A stretch of DNA of 25,815 bases from UBA5951 sp009936885 (GTDB lineage: Bacteria > Pseudomonadota > Alphaproteobacteria > Puniceispirillales > Puniceispirillaceae): the NCBI GenBank assembly GCA_937996625.1, contig CALKVA010000018.1, positions 1 through 25,815 of the forward strand, given 5' to 3'. Both the position numbers and the translations under genes were made by a program. Within the stretch, counting starts at the first letter, position 1; every line of letters begins with the position of its first letter. A model generated the notes under the pieces. That model was not told the DNA's origin and did not search any database. It saw only the letters and a program-made list of their open reading frames with translations. This document shows positions 7,993 to 17,484 of this stretch, one piece after another.

Positions 7993-9771
7993 TTACGAAG
8001 TTTTGCGCTGATATAATTGTTCTAACCGCTCGCTATATAGCTGATTTATTTGCTGGCGTTTTAGGGCTCCAGAAGCTGTCAGACATTCATTTTCGATTGA
8101 AAATGGCTCTTCACTTAATATAAAACTTCTAACTTTCTCAAGGCTACTTAGCCTTGCATTAGCTGTTTTGATTGCCTCTGATATTGTGTTAGCTATTTCA
8201 GTTTGATCATATTGTAATTTTTTTGCTAATAAATGGTTTGGCGTAATAACAGCTGTGATATAGGAATGCTGATTTCCATAAGCCATTGCTTGATCAATAT
8301 CTGAGTGCGCTTCTAAAACAGTTTCAATTTTTACAGGAGAGATATTATCACCGCCTGAATTAATGATAATATCTTTTTTCCTTCCTGTTAGGCTGATATA
8401 GCCATCTGGATGGAACGTTCCAATATCCCCTGTTAATAGCCATCCATCACGCAATTTCTTCTTTGTAGCAACAGGGTCATTCCAATATCCTTTCATCACA
8501 AGATCGCCTCGAATACAAATTTCACCCAGCTTTGTAAATTTAGCCTCAACACCAACCAGTAATTTGCCGACCGTCTCAATTTTTATTTTTTTTGGGGGAT
8601 TAGCTGCGATTACTGGTGATGCTTCTGTTTGTCCATATCCTTGAAGAATGCGGACATTCAAAGCAAGAAAGAAATAACCGATATTTGGATCTAATGCAGC
8701 TGCGCCTGACACAAATGCTTTTAGCCGTCCACCAAGCCGCGCATTAATATGGCGCCTTACCGTAAGGTTCAGATAGCTATTCTCGATTTTTTCTAGCAGG
8801 GTAAGGGGCTCCTTCTGCACGTTTTTACGTCCCAGATAAACAGCTCTATCCAGCATTTTACGATTAAGGATGCCCTTATGCCGATAGGAGGCGTGAATTC
8901 TATCACGCAATATTTCATATAATCTTGGAACCGCTGTCATAATTGTTGGTTTGACCTCAATGATTGCTGAGCTCAGCGTTTCTGGTCGATGCAGCAAATA
9001 AATCTCTGCTCGAATGTGTATCGGGAAGAATAAACCAACTGAATGTTCATAGGCATGGCTAAGCGGCAGCATGGATAAAAACACGTCACGCCCCAAAGAT
9101 AAATCGCGCAACAAGCCCTCAGCGCCAGCAAGATTAGCCATGATTGAGCGATGGGTTAGCATCGCCCCTTTAGGTTTTTCATCACCATCTGAGCTGTAAA
9201 TAATACAACACACATCATCTGCAGACATTTCAGGGGACTGAAATTCACAATGGGCTATCGCCACTCTTCCTTCTTCTATTAATTCACTCCAACCAACAAT
9301 TGCCAGATTAAGTGAGTGGTAGAGCAATTTACTTTGTTCTATTACAACCATTAAGTAACAATCTCTGGAATCCTGAGCTGCGGTCTCAGCCAGAGCCGTG
9401 AGTTCAGAATTAGAACAGATGATAGCCCGAGCGCCTGAATGAGATAAAAGATAGGTAATATCGGTCTGGGTATAGGTTGTGAATAGAGGAACAGAAATCG
9501 CACCGATAGACATAATGGCAAGGTCAGCTATAATCCATTCAAGCCTATTTTCAGATAGAATTGCTACTCTGGCACCTGCTGTTATTCCGCGCTGTGCCAA
9601 TGCGCTTGCAATAATCTCTACCTGATTGGCAACATCTCCCCAGCTATGGCTTACCCAGTCATATTCCTGTTTAGTCCAGATAAACGCATGGTTAGGCTGG
9701 CGTTTTGCGCGATTAAAAAACATCTCGCATAGGGTATCTTCTTTTGGACCTAGTCCTTGAATCTGGGGCAT
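7993..9771 (-). CDS. Long-chain acyl-CoA synthetase-like AMP-forming ligase with abnormal P-loop
   Basis: A 592-residue member of the ANL (AMP-forming) superfamily, closest to COG1022 long-chain acyl-CoA synthetases. Recognisable motifs: LSMLPLSHAYEHSVG (A4 region), GYGQTEASPV (A5), GWLLTGDIG with the ribose-binding Asp (A7), GRKKDIIINSGGDNISP (A8 hinge) and a C-terminal ALKRQQI with a Lys near the A10 place. The exception is the phosphate-binding loop at residues 193-202, which reads SSDGDEKPKG where the family has TSGTTGxPKG or TSGTGGAPKG; three acidic residues replace Gly/Thr. The reading frame is intact on both sides, so it is not a frameshift. Either activity is altered or lost, or the loop is used differently. 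It converges on puuA and has no operon partner; I see no strong ribosome binding site before ATG 9771. Confidence 0.85.
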   Translation of the reverse strand: MPQIQGLGPKEDTLCEMFFNRAKRQPNHAFIWTKQEYDWVSHSWGDVANQVEIIASALAQRGITAGARVAILSENRLEWIIADLAIMSIGAISVPLFTTYTQTDITYLLSHSGARAIICSNSELTALAETAAQDSRDCYLMVVIEQSKLLYHSLNLAIVGWSELIEEGRVAIAHCEFQSPEMSADDVCCIIYSSDGDEKPKGAMLTHRSIMANLAGAEGLLRDLSLGRDVFLSMLPLSHAYEHSVGLFFPIHIRAEIYLLHRPETLSSAIIEVKPTIMTAVPRLYEILRDRIHASYRHKGILNRKMLDRAVYLGRKNVQKEPLTLLEKIENSYLNLTVRRHINARLGGRLKAFVSGAAALDPNIGYFFLALNVRILQGYGQTEASPVIAANPPKKIKIETVGKLLVGVEAKFTKLGEICIRGDLVMKGYWNDPVATKKKLRDGWLLTGDIGTFHPDGYISLTGRKKDIIINSGGDNISPVKIETVLEAHSDIDQAMAYGNQHSYITAVITPNHLLAKKLQYDQTEIANTISEAIKTANARLSSLEKVRSFILSEEPFSIENECLTASGALKRQQINQLYSERLEQLYQRKTS

Positions 9772-9958
9772 ACGCGTCTATTTACTAAGAATGGGTTGCA
9801 TGATAATTATGTCAGCTTTTGATAAAAATAGGTAAGGTAGAATATACATAATCTTATCGAGATATGGATATGATTTTTTAAAAAATAATTGTTTTTAATG
9901 GCTTCAACATTATCTGTTATATTCTATTTTTCCTAATTATATAAAAGGATTCTAGCGA

Positions 9959-11725
9959 ATGGCAAATACATTGCCGGTTTGGTCACTAACCGATTTTTAT
10001 GAAACTATAGACTCACAGCAAATCAGAACTGATTTAAAAAAATGGTCTGATGAGGCTGTTGCATTACAGCAAGCATATGAGGGCAAAATTGCTTTATTGA
10101 CGGCTGATGAGCTTGGTAATCTTATTACGCGTTTTGAGCAGATCATTAGCGCTATGGGTAAAATCTCCTCTCACGCAGACCTTACCTTTGCTGCAGATAC
10201 CAGTAATCCTGATTATGCTCAGCATGCCCAAAATATGAGTGAAGCGATAAATGCGGTTCAGTCTAATCTTGTTTTTGTTGAACTTGAATTAGCATCCATG
10301 CCAGAAGAGCAGTATCTAGCAGTGTTAAAAGATGAGTCAGTAGCCTATTACCAACCATGGCTGAGATTGGTCAGATCGGCCGCCAGGTATAATCTTGAGC
10401 CAAGACTTGAGAAACTACTTGTTGAACAATCCCCCACAAATAGGCAGGCATGGACCAGATTATTTGATGAAACATTCTCAGAGCTTCGGTTTGATTTTAA
10501 TGGCGAGAAGCTTACTGAGACCGAAATCCTTAATAAGTTATCTAAAGCTGATCCTGATATAAGAGCGAGGGCAGCCGCGTCATTATCAGAGGTTTTGAGT
10601 GATAATTTGCGCCTATTTACCCTGATTACAAATACCATTTCCAAGCAAAAAGATACAGAAGAGCGTTGGAGAGGCTATAAGGGCGTTATATCGTCACGAA
10701 ACCTTGCAAATGATGTTGATGACCATGTTGTTGATACTCTAGTTGATACTGTCACGAAAAGAATGCCAGAGCTATCACATCGATATTATCAAATGAAAGC
10801 TCGATGGCTTGGGGGTGATACGATGGCATGGTGGGATAGAAACGCCCCTGTGTCAGGACGTGAGGGGCGCAAATTTAGCTGGCAGGAAGCATGCGAAATC
10901 GTTCAATCCTCTTTTGATAGCTTCGATTCTGAGATGGGGCAGCTGGCAAAGCAGTTTTTTGATAACCCTTGGATAGATGCAGAAATCAGAGATGGCAAAG
11001 CATCAGGTGCTTTCTCTCACCCTTCTGTAACAACTATTCATCCCTATATTCTAATGAATTTTGAAGGTTACTCTCGTGATGTGATGACATTAGCACATGA
11101 AATGGGTCACGGTGTTCACCAGCTTCTTGCAGCAGAGCAGGGGGAGTTAATGTCTTCAACGCCGTTAACGCTTGCTGAGACGGCATCTGTTTTCTCAGAA
11201 ATGCTTACATTTAATGCTATCCTCAATGCAGAAAAATCCGAGCAGGCTAAGCGCTTTATGTTAGCTGATAAAATTGAGGATATGCTGAATACGGTTGTTC
11301 GTCAGGTCGCATTCCATAATTTTGAAAATTTAGTGCACACCCATCGCCGGGACGGTGAATTAAGTTCAGAGCAGATATCACAATTTTGGGTGGAAACACA
11401 AAAACAAGCCCTTGGACCCTCAATTCGTATAGATGATAGTTTTAAGCCTATTTGGGCATATGTTCCCCATTTTGTGCATTCGCCTTTTTATGTTTATGCA
11501 TATGCATTTGGAGATTGCCTTGTAAATGCACTTTGGCAGGTATACCAAGATGGCTCAGACCTAGAATTTAACACGCATTATAAAACGCTATTGAGAAGCG
11601 GCGGTACAGTCAGATTTGACAGTGCCTTAGCACCTTTCTCATTGAACCCATCTGCACCAGAATTCTGGAATAAGGGTCTTGATATGATCTCCTCCATGAT
11701 AGATCAGGTAGAGGATTTACAATAA
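9959..11725 (+). CDS. pepF: Oligoendopeptidase F family zinc metallopeptidase (M3B)
   Basis: A 588-residue M3B peptidase, the normal family length. The zinc site is LAHEMGHGVHQ, HEMGH at residues 380-384, with the third ligand Glu at 407 in LAETASVFSEM. The C-terminal part carries the substrate-closing HFVHSPFYVYAYAFGDCLV stretch, in line with the family's YxYxxG-type Tyr/His residues. There is no signal peptide, so it acts in the cytoplasm, where such enzymes cut short peptides. ATG 9959 follows AAAAGGA at 9 bases. Its TAA overlaps the ATG of the ABC1 kinase gene (TAATG), so the two are co-translated, a pairing that does not by itself suggest a shared function. Confidence 0.93.
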   Translation: MANTLPVWSLTDFYETIDSQQIRTDLKKWSDEAVALQQAYEGKIALLTADELGNLITRFEQIISAMGKISSHADLTFAADTSNPDYAQHAQNMSEAINAVQSNLVFVELELASMPEEQYLAVLKDESVAYYQPWLRLVRSAARYNLEPRLEKLLVEQSPTNRQAWTRLFDETFSELRFDFNGEKLTETEILNKLSKADPDIRARAAASLSEVLSDNLRLFTLITNTISKQKDTEERWRGYKGVISSRNLANDVDDHVVDTLVDTVTKRMPELSHRYYQMKARWLGGDTMAWWDRNAPVSGREGRKFSWQEACEIVQSSFDSFDSEMGQLAKQFFDNPWIDAEIRDGKASGAFSHPSVTTIHPYILMNFEGYSRDVMTLAHEMGHGVHQLLAAEQGELMSSTPLTLAETASVFSEMLTFNAILNAEKSEQAKRFMLADKIEDMLNTVVRQVAFHNFENLVHTHRRDGELSSEQISQFWVETQKQALGPSIRIDDSFKPIWAYVPHFVHSPFYVYAYAFGDCLVNALWQVYQDGSDLEFNTHYKTLLRSGGTVRFDSALAPFSLNPSAPEFWNKGLDMISSMIDQVEDLQ

Positions 11726-13086
11726 TGGCAGATAGTGAAGAGCGCTCTAGTATCGGTGGCAGATTGCGCAGATACGCCCAAGTAACAAGCACTATGTCTG
11801 GTCTTGCAGCAAGGCTAGCAGGAGAGCGATATCTAGGGATTGAGCTAGACCGAGGCAAGCATGCAAACCAACTTCGCGATGCCTTGGGAAGTCTGAAAGG
11901 CCCGTTAATGAAGGTCGCCCAGATTTTATCAACTATCCCGGATGCACTTCCAAAAGAATATGCAGAAGAACTAGCAGCCTTGCAAGCAGATGCACCGTCC
12001 ATGGGTTGGTTGTTTGTTAAAAGACGCATGCGCTCCGAGCTAGGAGACGGGTGGGAGGATAAATTTGACAGCTTTGATAAAAAAGCCTGTTCGGCAGCTT
12101 CATTAGGGCAGGTACATCAAGCAAGGTACAACAATGAAAAAGTAGCTGTAAAACTGCAATACCCAGATATGGATTCTGCAATTAACGCAGATTTGAACCA
12201 GCTGAAACTTGTTTTTTCCTTATATGAGCGTATTGATTCTGCCATATCAACCAAAGATATCCATTCAGAATTATCAGATAGATTGCGAGAGGAGCTAGAT
12301 TATAATAGGGAAGCCTTGAATATGCAGCTATATCGTTTGATGCTTGCAGGTGAAAATGAGGTTGTGCTTCCAGAATCAATCAAAGAGCTATCAACTTCTC
12401 GAATTTTGACCATGCGCTGGGTTGAGGGTCAAAAGCTAATGAAATATCTTGAAGCAGAGCCATCACAAGAAGATAGAAATAAAGTTGCGGTTAATATGTT
12501 TCGCACTTGGTATGTTCCTTTTTATTATTATGGTGTTATTCATGGCGATCCGCATTTGGGAAATTATTCCATAGGCGAAAATTTAAAGATAAATCTAATG
12601 GATTTTGGCTCTATTCGCGTGTTTAGGCCAGAATTTGTAGGCGGCGTTATAGATTTATATAGAGCACTAAGAGATGGGGATAATGAACTTGCGGTGCATG
12701 CTTATTCACAATGGGGATTTGACGGTCTTGATAAAGAGGCTATTGAGATTCTTAATATATGGGCAGGCTTTATTTATGGCCCATTATTAGAAGATCGGAT
12801 TAGGCCAATTCAGGAGTTGAGAGGCGGCAATTATGGGCGCGAGCTTGCGGGTAAGGTTCATGAGGAGTTAAAACGAATAGGCGGCATCAAACCGCCACGT
12901 GAATTTGTTTTAATGGATAGAGCTGCGGTTGGTCTTGGGTCTGTTTTTATGCATCTAAAAGCAGAGGTGAATTGGCATCAACTCTTTCATGGCATGATAG
13001 ATGATTTCACTTTAGAGGCACTACAAGCACGCCAAAAGAATGCTATAAGACAGGTAGGTCTTCCTGAGACACTTCTCGGAGTATAG
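11725..13086 (+). CDS. ABC1/UbiB family atypical kinase-like protein
   Basis: This 453-residue protein has the ABC1 (AarF/UbiB/COQ8) core. Seen in order: a KxGQ-type motif in the variant form KVAQ (63-66), the A-rich nucleotide loop CSAASLGQVH (122-131), the ATP Lys in VAVKLQYP (143), HGDPHLGN (273-280) and the metal Asp in LMDFGS (293). Members support ubiquinone biosynthesis or lipid homeostasis; their ATPase role is better supported than protein kinase activity. Unlike E. coli UbiB, no C-terminal pair of membrane helices is obvious. The gene overlaps pepF by one base. COQ9 lies about 3.6 kb away, but in another transcription unit. A general ABC1 label is safer than ubiB. Confidence 0.88.
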   Translation: MADSEERSSIGGRLRRYAQVTSTMSGLAARLAGERYLGIELDRGKHANQLRDALGSLKGPLMKVAQILSTIPDALPKEYAEELAALQADAPSMGWLFVKRRMRSELGDGWEDKFDSFDKKACSAASLGQVHQARYNNEKVAVKLQYPDMDSAINADLNQLKLVFSLYERIDSAISTKDIHSELSDRLREELDYNREALNMQLYRLMLAGENEVVLPESIKELSTSRILTMRWVEGQKLMKYLEAEPSQEDRNKVAVNMFRTWYVPFYYYGVIHGDPHLGNYSIGENLKINLMDFGSIRVFRPEFVGGVIDLYRALRDGDNELAVHAYSQWGFDGLDKEAIEILNIWAGFIYGPLLEDRIRPIQELRGGNYGRELAGKVHEELKRIGGIKPPREFVLMDRAAVGLGSVFMHLKAEVNWHQLFHGMIDDFTLEALQARQKNAIRQVGLPETLLGV

Positions 13087-13115
13087 CGGAATAAAAAATC
13101 GCTAATCTGAGGTTA

Positions 13116-14495
13116 TTATGACGTTATTTGCGCAAGAAGCTGGTCAAGAGATGCTTTTGCATCGCCATATAGCATGTGAGAATTATCTTTGAAGAAAAGA
13201 GGATTTTCAATACCTGAATAACCGCGTCCTTGTCCTCGCTTGGATATAATAACCTGTCCTGCTTTCCATACCTCTAACACAGGCATGCCAGCAATCGGAC
13301 TATTGGGATCATCTTGTGCGGCTGGATTAACAATATCATTTGCGCCAAGAATTATAACCATATCTGTATCTGAAAAATCATTATTAATCTCGTCCATTTC
13401 CAGAACAATATCGTAAGGCACCTTGGCTTCTGCGAGTAACACATTCATATGGCCTGGTAATCTGCCTGCAACCGGGTGAATGGCAAAGCGAACATTTTTA
13501 CCTTTATCTCGCAGACGTCGTGTAATCTCTGAGACAGCGCCCTGTGCTTGTGCAACCGCCATTCCGTACCCAGGCACGATAATAATGCTTTGTGCATCCA
13601 TCAGATCGCTTGCAACACTGGATACATCGGTTGCTATCATCTCACCTTCAACTTCTTGAGCGACACCTGTACTAGTACCCCAGCCACCCAAAATCACAGA
13701 GATAAAACTACGATTCATCGCTTTGCACATGATGTAAGACAAAATAGCGCCTGATGCGCCTACCAATGCGCCTGTTACAATCAGCAAATCATTACCAAGA
13801 AGGAATCCAGTCGCAGCAGCAGCCCATCCAGAATAGGAATTTAACATTGATACAACAACCGGCATGTCAGCCCCGCCGATTGCCATTACAAGGTGCGCAC
13901 CAAATAAAAATGCTATCGCCGTCATAAGGTATAAAGTCCAAGGTCCTGCATGGTCTAAAAATAAGGTGCCAAGCCATAAACACGCTAAAACAGCGGCTAG
14001 ATTTAACCAGTTTCTTGCCGGTAGAAGTAATGCTTTTCCATCTATGGAACCAGATAACTTACCATAGGCAATAACAGAACCTGTTGCAGTAACAGCGCCA
14101 ATAAATACGCCAACGAAAACTTCAACATCATGAATAATGAGCTCTGCTCCGATAAGGCCAGAGGGTGGGTCAATATGTGAGTTTATACCAATAAAAACAG
14201 CCGCTAATCCAACAAAGGTGTGAAGCGCGGCTACGAGTTGGGGCATGCCTGTCATTTCAACACGCTGTGCAACTATCACGCCAATAATACTTCCTATTAA
14301 TATCATTGGAATTATCCAGATGAATCCAGAAATTTGCGGCCCAAATACGGTTCCAAACACAGCCAAGGCCATGCCAACAATACCAAACCATACAGCTCGT
14401 TTTGCTTTTTCCTGATTTGACAGGCCACCAAGTGATAATATGAATAACACACTAGCGGCTATATAGATGGCAGTTACAATATTAGAACTAAGCAT
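13116..14495 (-). CDS. pntB: NAD(P) transhydrogenase subunit beta
   Basis: A 459-residue inner-membrane subunit. Residues 1-260 are a run of hydrophobic helices (domain II), including the conserved HTFVGLAAVFIGINSHIDP and GADMPVVVSMLNSYSGWAAAATGF. The C-terminal domain III binds NADP(H) with IIIVPGYGMAVAQAQGA (GYGMAVAQAQ at 309-318), NPAAQDDPNSPIAGMPVLEVWKA and a RGQGRGYSGIENPLF loop. With PntA it uses the proton gradient to drive hydride transfer from NADH to NADP, supplying NADPH. It starts 12 bases after the pntA stop, in one operon. Confidence 0.97.
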   Translation of the reverse strand: MLSSNIVTAIYIAASVLFILSLGGLSNQEKAKRAVWFGIVGMALAVFGTVFGPQISGFIWIIPMILIGSIIGVIVAQRVEMTGMPQLVAALHTFVGLAAVFIGINSHIDPPSGLIGAELIIHDVEVFVGVFIGAVTATGSVIAYGKLSGSIDGKALLLPARNWLNLAAVLACLWLGTLFLDHAGPWTLYLMTAIAFLFGAHLVMAIGGADMPVVVSMLNSYSGWAAAATGFLLGNDLLIVTGALVGASGAILSYIMCKAMNRSFISVILGGWGTSTGVAQEVEGEMIATDVSSVASDLMDAQSIIIVPGYGMAVAQAQGAVSEITRRLRDKGKNVRFAIHPVAGRLPGHMNVLLAEAKVPYDIVLEMDEINNDFSDTDMVIILGANDIVNPAAQDDPNSPIAGMPVLEVWKAGQVIISKRGQGRGYSGIENPLFFKDNSHMLYGDAKASLDQLLAQITS

Positions 14496-14507
14496 AGGTT
14501 GAACCTT

Positions 14508-16073
14508 TTAACTTTTTTGGAACATAGCAAGCATTCGTCTTGTTACCATAAATCCACCGACAATATTGATGGTAGCAATTAGAACTGAAATACTTGCAAG
14601 TAAAGTGACGATAAAACTACTAGAGCCGATTTGTAACAATGCTCCCAGAATAATGATGCCTGAAATCGCGTTAGTTACAGCCATTAATGGGGTATGCAAG
14701 GCATGACTGACATTCCAAATTACCTGAAAGCCCACAAAACAAGACAGCGCAAAAACAATGAAATGTTGCATAAAGCTAGCAGGAGCAAAGCTGCCTATTA
14801 GGAGCATAAATAATCCGCCAAAAACGAGAAGCCCAATTTGTTGCTGCCCTGACTTTCGAATAGCTGCTTGCTCAAACGCTGCTTTTTCTGCAGCGGTTAG
14901 CTCAACGGGAGCTGGCGTTGCAGTCTGCTTGCCAATAGCAGCAACTTTTGGCGCTGGGGGCGGGAACATTAACTCACCATTATGGCTAACTAACGCGCCG
15001 CGGATAACATCATCTTCAAGATTAATAAAAATATTTCCGTCATTTTCAGGTGTTAAATCATCCAGCATATGGCGAATATTGGTTGCATATAACGTAGAGC
15101 TTTGAGCAGACATTCGACTAGGAAAATCTGTATATCCAATTATGGTGACACCATTTTCTGTCTTTATCACTTTATTTGGTTTGGTCAGGTCACAATTACC
15201 GCCTTGCTCAGCTGCAAGGTCAACGACCACTGAACCAGACTTCATCAATCCGACCACTTCAGCAGGCCATAATTTGGGCGCTGGTCTTCCTGGAATGAGT
15301 GCCGTTGTTATTACAATATCAATCTCAGGGGCTTGTTCGCGAAATAAGGCCATTTCTTTTTCGATAAATTCTGGCGAGGCCGGCTTTGCGTATCCACCTT
15401 CACCTGAACCATCTTCATCAAATTCAAGCATTAAAAATTCAGCGCCCATGGATTCGATTTGTTCAGCAACTTCAGGACGCACATCAAAGGAGCGCACAAT
15501 TGCACCAAGGGACTGTGCCGTTCCAATGGCAGCAAGGCCAGCAACGCCGGCACCTATAACAAGAACCTTCGCAGGGGGCACTTTACCGGCAGCTGTAATC
15601 TGCCCTGTAAAAAATCGCCCAAAATGGTTGCCAGCTTCTATAACAGCTCGGTAACCAGCGATATTTGCCATTGAAGAAAGCGCATCCATTTTTTGTGCGC
15701 GACTAATTCGAGGCACCATATCCATCGCAATCTGATTACTACCAGATGATACAACACTGTCTAATAATTCTTTATTTTGAGCAGGCCAGAAAAAACTGAC
15801 GACTGTTTTGCCTGCTTTTAGATGGGCTTCTTCTGCTTGGCTAACGGCTTGCACTTTTATAATAATGTCAGATTGTTTCCAAAGGCTTGCCGCTGTTTTA
15901 ACAATTTTTACACCTGCGGCCTTATAGGTGTGATCCGAGAAACCGGCCTCTATGCCGGCACCTGCCTCAAGGACACATTCAAATCCTAATTTTTGTAATT
16001 GACCAGCGCTATCAGGCGTCATTGCGACGCGTTTTTCACCAGCTTGCAGTTCTTTTGGAGCACCAATAATCAT
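14508..16073 (-). CDS. pntA: NAD(P) transhydrogenase subunit alpha (fused AA+AB form)
   Basis: A 521-residue alpha subunit. The N-terminal half is the NAD-binding domain I, beginning IIGAPKELQAGEKRVAMTP, with PRISRAQKMDALSSMANIAG (121-140) and the Rossmann loop VIGAGVAGLAAIGTAQSLGA at 172-191. After an Ala/Pro-rich linker (APKVAAIGKQTATPAPVE) the last 110 residues form the membrane helices that many alphaproteobacteria encode as a separate pntAB gene; here they are fused, as in E. coli. I start at ATG 16073 because homologues begin at this point. A GTG at 16112 in the same frame adds 13 residues but has no visible ribosome binding site and no family support; the site before 16073 is also weak, so the start is uncertain. 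Confidence 0.94.
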   Translation of the reverse strand: MIIGAPKELQAGEKRVAMTPDSAGQLQKLGFECVLEAGAGIEAGFSDHTYKAAGVKIVKTAASLWKQSDIIIKVQAVSQAEEAHLKAGKTVVSFFWPAQNKELLDSVVSSGSNQIAMDMVPRISRAQKMDALSSMANIAGYRAVIEAGNHFGRFFTGQITAAGKVPPAKVLVIGAGVAGLAAIGTAQSLGAIVRSFDVRPEVAEQIESMGAEFLMLEFDEDGSGEGGYAKPASPEFIEKEMALFREQAPEIDIVITTALIPGRPAPKLWPAEVVGLMKSGSVVVDLAAEQGGNCDLTKPNKVIKTENGVTIIGYTDFPSRMSAQSSTLYATNIRHMLDDLTPENDGNIFINLEDDVIRGALVSHNGELMFPPPAPKVAAIGKQTATPAPVELTAAEKAAFEQAAIRKSGQQQIGLLVFGGLFMLLIGSFAPASFMQHFIVFALSCFVGFQVIWNVSHALHTPLMAVTNAISGIIILGALLQIGSSSFIVTLLASISVLIATINIVGGFMVTRRMLAMFQKS

Positions 16074-16261
16074 ATTTTTAGACCCGTTCCAATCTTTAAC
16101 TAATCCCAACACCTATTAACAAACTAGTCATTTAGTAAATAGTCCAGAGGTTCTTTTAAGCATGTTCAATATATTCGTTAACAATTAACATTAAAAACTC
16201 TGAAATTTTGTTTCCTGAGATATTTTTTAACGTGTAACAGCAACACTCGTTTGAATCAAAA

Positions 16262-16302
16262 CCAAAAACAAAACCGCCTCAAATGTTGGGAGACGGTTTT
16301 TT
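16262..16302 (-). terminator. Intrinsic terminator downstream of rpsU
   Basis: On the minus strand, AAAACCGTCTC and GAGGCGGTTTT (arms at 16290-16300 and 16270-16280) pair with one mismatch around a 9-base loop and run into TTTTGTTTTTGG. It begins about 22 bases after the bS21 stop. Because a short T-run also follows on the plus strand, some bidirectional action is possible. The rest of the 16113-16324 gap, which also holds the pntA promoter, shows nothing else clear. Confidence 0.75.
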
Positions 16303-16324
16303 CATTCACACTATAATGAAGATA

Positions 16325-16528
16325 CTAGTAACCTTCACGTTCCATGCGCTTGCGCATTAACTTACGAACACGGCGCGTCGATTCTGCTGCTTCTCTGGCG
16401 CGACGTTCAGATGGCTTTTCAAAATTACGTCGATTCTTCATCTCACGAAACATGCCTTCACGTTGCATTTTTTTCTTTAGCACTCTAAGTGCCTGATCTA
16501 CATTATTTTCTCTTACAGCGACATACAC
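16325..16528 (-). CDS. rpsU: Small ribosomal subunit protein bS21
   Basis: A 67-residue basic protein of the bS21 family, with NNVDQALRVLKKKMQREGMF followed by the Arg-rich tail ERRAREAAESTRRVRKLMRK. It joins the 30S subunit near the anti-Shine-Dalgarno end of 16S rRNA. The start is GTG 16528, with GAGG about 12 bases before it; no ATG is available in frame nearby. It is divergent from coq9, not in the rpsU-dnaG-rpoD arrangement of E. coli, and it has its own terminator. Confidence 0.95.
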   Translation of the reverse strand: MYVAVRENNVDQALRVLKKKMQREGMFREMKNRRNFEKPSERRAREAAESTRRVRKLMRKRMEREGY

Positions 16529-16677
16529 AGATTAATATCCTCATTTGTATATATTGAAAAGGTATTTTGGAGGCCAAAAGATATCATATTATTAAAATAT
16601 TTGCAAACATTGTCTTTTGTTTGTGATTCACCCTATATATAGCAAAAGATGGGATTAAACGGAATATTGGAAACGCC

Positions 16678-17373
16678 ATGATAGACCCTAGCAGAACGGA
16701 AAATCAGGAACGTATCAATTTAACACGTGCTTGTATGATGCATGTACCATTTGATGGCTGGAGTAAGCAGAGTTTAGAGCTGGCCGCTAAGGATTGTGGA
16801 ATAGATGAAGATGAACTCTCTCGCATTCTACCTCGGGGTGTTGAGGAAGCATTAGAAATATATGCACATCTCGCAGATGAAGATATGGTATTGGCATTTG
16901 AAGAAGCACTATCTGAATCACAAACTGCTCCGCAAGGGATGACAGCAAAGATTAAGCTGTTGATCCTTGTGCGTTTGGAGCAGGCATTACCGCATAAGGA
17001 AGTTGTAAGGAAAACCTTGCAATATTTGCGTAAACCAAGCCGTGCAAAACTTAGTCAATCGCTTTTATATAATACAATTGATCGGATTTGGCGGGTTGCA
17101 GGCGATGATTCGACCGATTTTAGTTTTTATACAAAGCGTGGATTGCTAGGGGCGGTATATAGCGCAACATTACTATATTTTCTGGCAGATAATTCGGGGT
17201 CCATGGATAATAGTTCCGCCTTCCTTGATAGACGATTAAAAGAAATATCTGTTATCCCAAAATTATCAAAGCCTTTAAAAAAGCAATCCGAATTTGTAGC
17301 AACAGCTATCAGCAAAACATTTTCTTCAATTGCCAAAAACATCTCTCAGCAAATGGCTAAACGTGGATACTAA
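16678..17373 (+). CDS. COQ9-like ubiquinone biosynthesis protein
   Basis: A 231-residue protein of the COQ9 family, a TetR-like helical fold that binds lipids and in eukaryotes assists COQ7 hydroxylation of ubiquinone precursors. The N-terminal helix-turn-helix-like part (GWSKQSLELAAKDCGIDEDELSRILPRG) and the C-terminal COQ9 domain are both present, the latter with LLYNTIDRIWRVAGDDSTDFSFYTKRGLLGAVYS, read here as two pieces around residues 125-160. The terminal 35 residues hold an amphipathic segment rich in Lys and Ser/Ile that could touch membranes. ATG 16678 follows GGAAA at 5 bases. It is transcribed away from rpsU and 119 bases ahead of metA. Confidence 0.88.
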   Translation: MIDPSRTENQERINLTRACMMHVPFDGWSKQSLELAAKDCGIDEDELSRILPRGVEEALEIYAHLADEDMVLAFEEALSESQTAPQGMTAKIKLLILVRLEQALPHKEVVRKTLQYLRKPSRAKLSQSLLYNTIDRIWRVAGDDSTDFSFYTKRGLLGAVYSATLLYFLADNSGSMDNSSAFLDRRLKEISVIPKLSKPLKKQSEFVATAISKTFSSIAKNISQQMAKRGY

Positions 17374-17417
17374 CCGCCAGTTTTAAATTTTACTTTTCAG
17401 CTTTATTATAATAATGT

Positions 17418-17484
17418 GCAGGGTCGCTAAGAATGACAAAAACCTGTTAGTACCATCATAAAAAATGATGTTGAAAAAAGGGGA
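17418..17484 (+). promoter_or_regulatory. Structured metA leader, candidate SAM-responsive or attenuator RNA
   Basis: Two hairpins can be drawn just before metA. The first is GCAGG (17418-17422) with CCTGT (17443-17447), closing over GTC (17423-17425)/GAC (17435-17437), a GCTAAGAAT loop and an AAAAA bulge at 17438-17442. The second is CATCAT (17454-17459) with ATGATG (17465-17470) around an A5 loop. The ribosome binding site AAGGGG follows at about 17478-17483. Alphaproteobacterial metA genes often carry SAM-II riboswitches; I cannot place the full SAM-II core here, so the class is open and simple structured leader remains possible. Confidence 0.35.

Noticed and set aside
11610..12029. 139-residue minus-strand open frame across the pepF/ABC1 junction
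   Set aside because: Overlaps two well-supported genes and shows no recognisable domain.
15142..15654. 170-residue plus-strand open frame opposite pntA
   Set aside because: It lies wholly antisense to a clear pntA; its Pro/Ser/Ala-rich make-up is what the complement of pntA codons gives, and it has no recognisable domain.
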